Shown piece by piece: positions 12,528 through 12,769 of a DNA stretch of 12,769 bases; positions within the stretch are counted from its first letter, which is position 1; each line of letters opens with the position of its first letter. The position numbers and the translations under genes were made by a program. The stretch is from contig CAKSPN010000030.1 in NCBI GenBank assembly GCA_934481375.1, forward strand, positions 1-12,769. The letters run 5' to 3'. Origin of the DNA: an uncultured Clostridia bacterium (lineage in GTDB: Bacteria; Bacillota; Clostridia; UBA1381). The notes beneath the pieces were generated by a model. That model was not told where the DNA came from. It saw nothing but the letters and a program-made list of their open reading frames with translations, and ran no database searches.

Positions 12528-12556
12528 TTGACAAAATAAACATTATACGGTAAAAT
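12528..12556 (+). promoter_or_regulatory. Promoter of polA
   Basis: TTGACA (12528-12533), 17 bases, TAAAAT (12551-12556), expected start near 12563, giving a leader of about 35 bases. AT-rich sequence upstream (12484-12522), including the palindrome TAAATAA-GCC-TTATTTA, could act as an UP element. Confidence 0.75.
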
Positions 12557-12560
12557 ATTT

Positions 12561-12583
12561 TAAATGCAAATGATTTGCATTTA
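12561..12583. promoter_or_regulatory. Perfect 23-base palindrome at the polA start site (Fur-family-like box)
   Basis: TAAATGCAAA (12561-12570), TGA, TTTGCATTTA (12574-12583). The core TGCAAAT-G-ATTTGCA has the 7-1-7 shape and central AT-n-AT of binding sites for Fur, Zur and PerR proteins, with flanking AAA/TTT. It covers the expected transcription start, so a bound protein would block the promoter. As RNA it would form a 10-bp hairpin at the very 5' end, ending two bases before AAGGAG. Confidence 0.5.
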
Positions 12584-12597
12584 GTAAGGAGAGAAAA

Positions 12598-12769
12598 GTG
12601 AAAAAGCTATTAATTCTTGATTCAAACAGTATTATAAACCGTGCGTTTTACGGGATACGTCCCTTAAGTGCGGCGGACGGCACGCCGACAAACGCAATTT
12701 ACGGATTTTTAAACATACTTACAAAGCTGATTAACGAGCAAAAGCCGGATTATCTGTGTGCGGCGTTTG
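12598..12769 (+). CDS. polA: DNA polymerase I, N-terminal fragment (partial at window edge)
   Basis: The first 57 codons of DNA polymerase I, which fills gaps and removes RNA primers in replication and repair. The visible part is the start of the 5'-3' exonuclease domain: KKLLILDSNSIINRAFYGIR with the metal-binding Asp8, then DGTPTNAIYGFLNIL and a helix ending KPDYLCAAF. These match the standard opening of bacterial PolA. Only the exonuclease start is visible, so a stand-alone 5'-3' exonuclease cannot be excluded. The start is GTG at 12598, with AAGGAG (12586-12591) six bases upstream. It is divergent from htrA and has its own promoter. Confidence 0.88.
   Translation, partial: MKKLLILDSNSIINRAFYGIRPLSAADGTPTNAIYGFLNILTKLINEQKPDYLCAAF

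Overview
The window looks like chromosome from a low-to-mid GC Gram-positive anaerobe of class Clostridia, probably a gut Ruminococcaceae/Oscillospirales-type bacterium. The reasons are consensus SigA-type promoters, AGGAGG-type ribosome binding sites, a DnaD-domain replication protein, SLH-domain surface proteins, a lipoprotein substrate-binding protein and U-tailed hairpin terminators. The species cannot be fixed from sequence alone. Most of the window is housekeeping and nutrient uptake, and I do not see a multi-gene defence or mobile system. The less ordinary material lies mainly between genes.

Layout. 1-285 (-) is the N-terminus of rpoB, reading off the left edge. 286-600 is a divergent intergenic region with a good promoter for rpoB, one for the dnaD-type gene, and a third strong-looking promoter aimed against the rpoB leader. 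601-2089 (+) is a two-gene unit: a tandem DnaD-domain protein and a small membrane protein resembling CrtO-type acyltransferases. 2090-2243 holds a very long bidirectional terminator and a REP-like hairpin element. 2244-7108 (-) is a complete branched-chain amino acid ABC transporter operon in the order livK, livH, livM, livG, livF. LivK is the lipoprotein receptor, LivH and LivM the permeases, LivG and LivF the ATPases. The livK-livH gap contains a terminator-like hairpin that could make livK mRNA more abundant than the rest. 7403-7726 (+) is a small cupin protein divergent from livK. 7876-9099 (+) is a lone AAA_14/DUF4143 ATPase with an elaborate palindromic promoter, probably acquired horizontally. 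9159-10487 (-) is a secreted SLH-NlpC/P60 cell-wall hydrolase. 10488-11144 is 657 bp without a convincing gene; it holds the hydrolase promoter and leader and a cluster of hairpins. 11145-12374 (-) is a membrane-anchored HtrA/DegP-like protease. 12598-12769 (+) is the start of polA, leaving by the right edge, with a perfect Fur-family-like palindrome at its transcription start.

The recognisable jobs are transcription (rpoB), replication and repair (dnaD-type, polA), amino acid uptake (liv), and envelope maintenance (NlpC/P60 hydrolase, HtrA). Several promoters match TTGACA-N17-TATAAT closely (rpoB, livK, the hydrolase, polA and the DUF4143 gene), which makes the transcription-unit map fairly secure. 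All product names rest on motif reading by eye; no database search was run.
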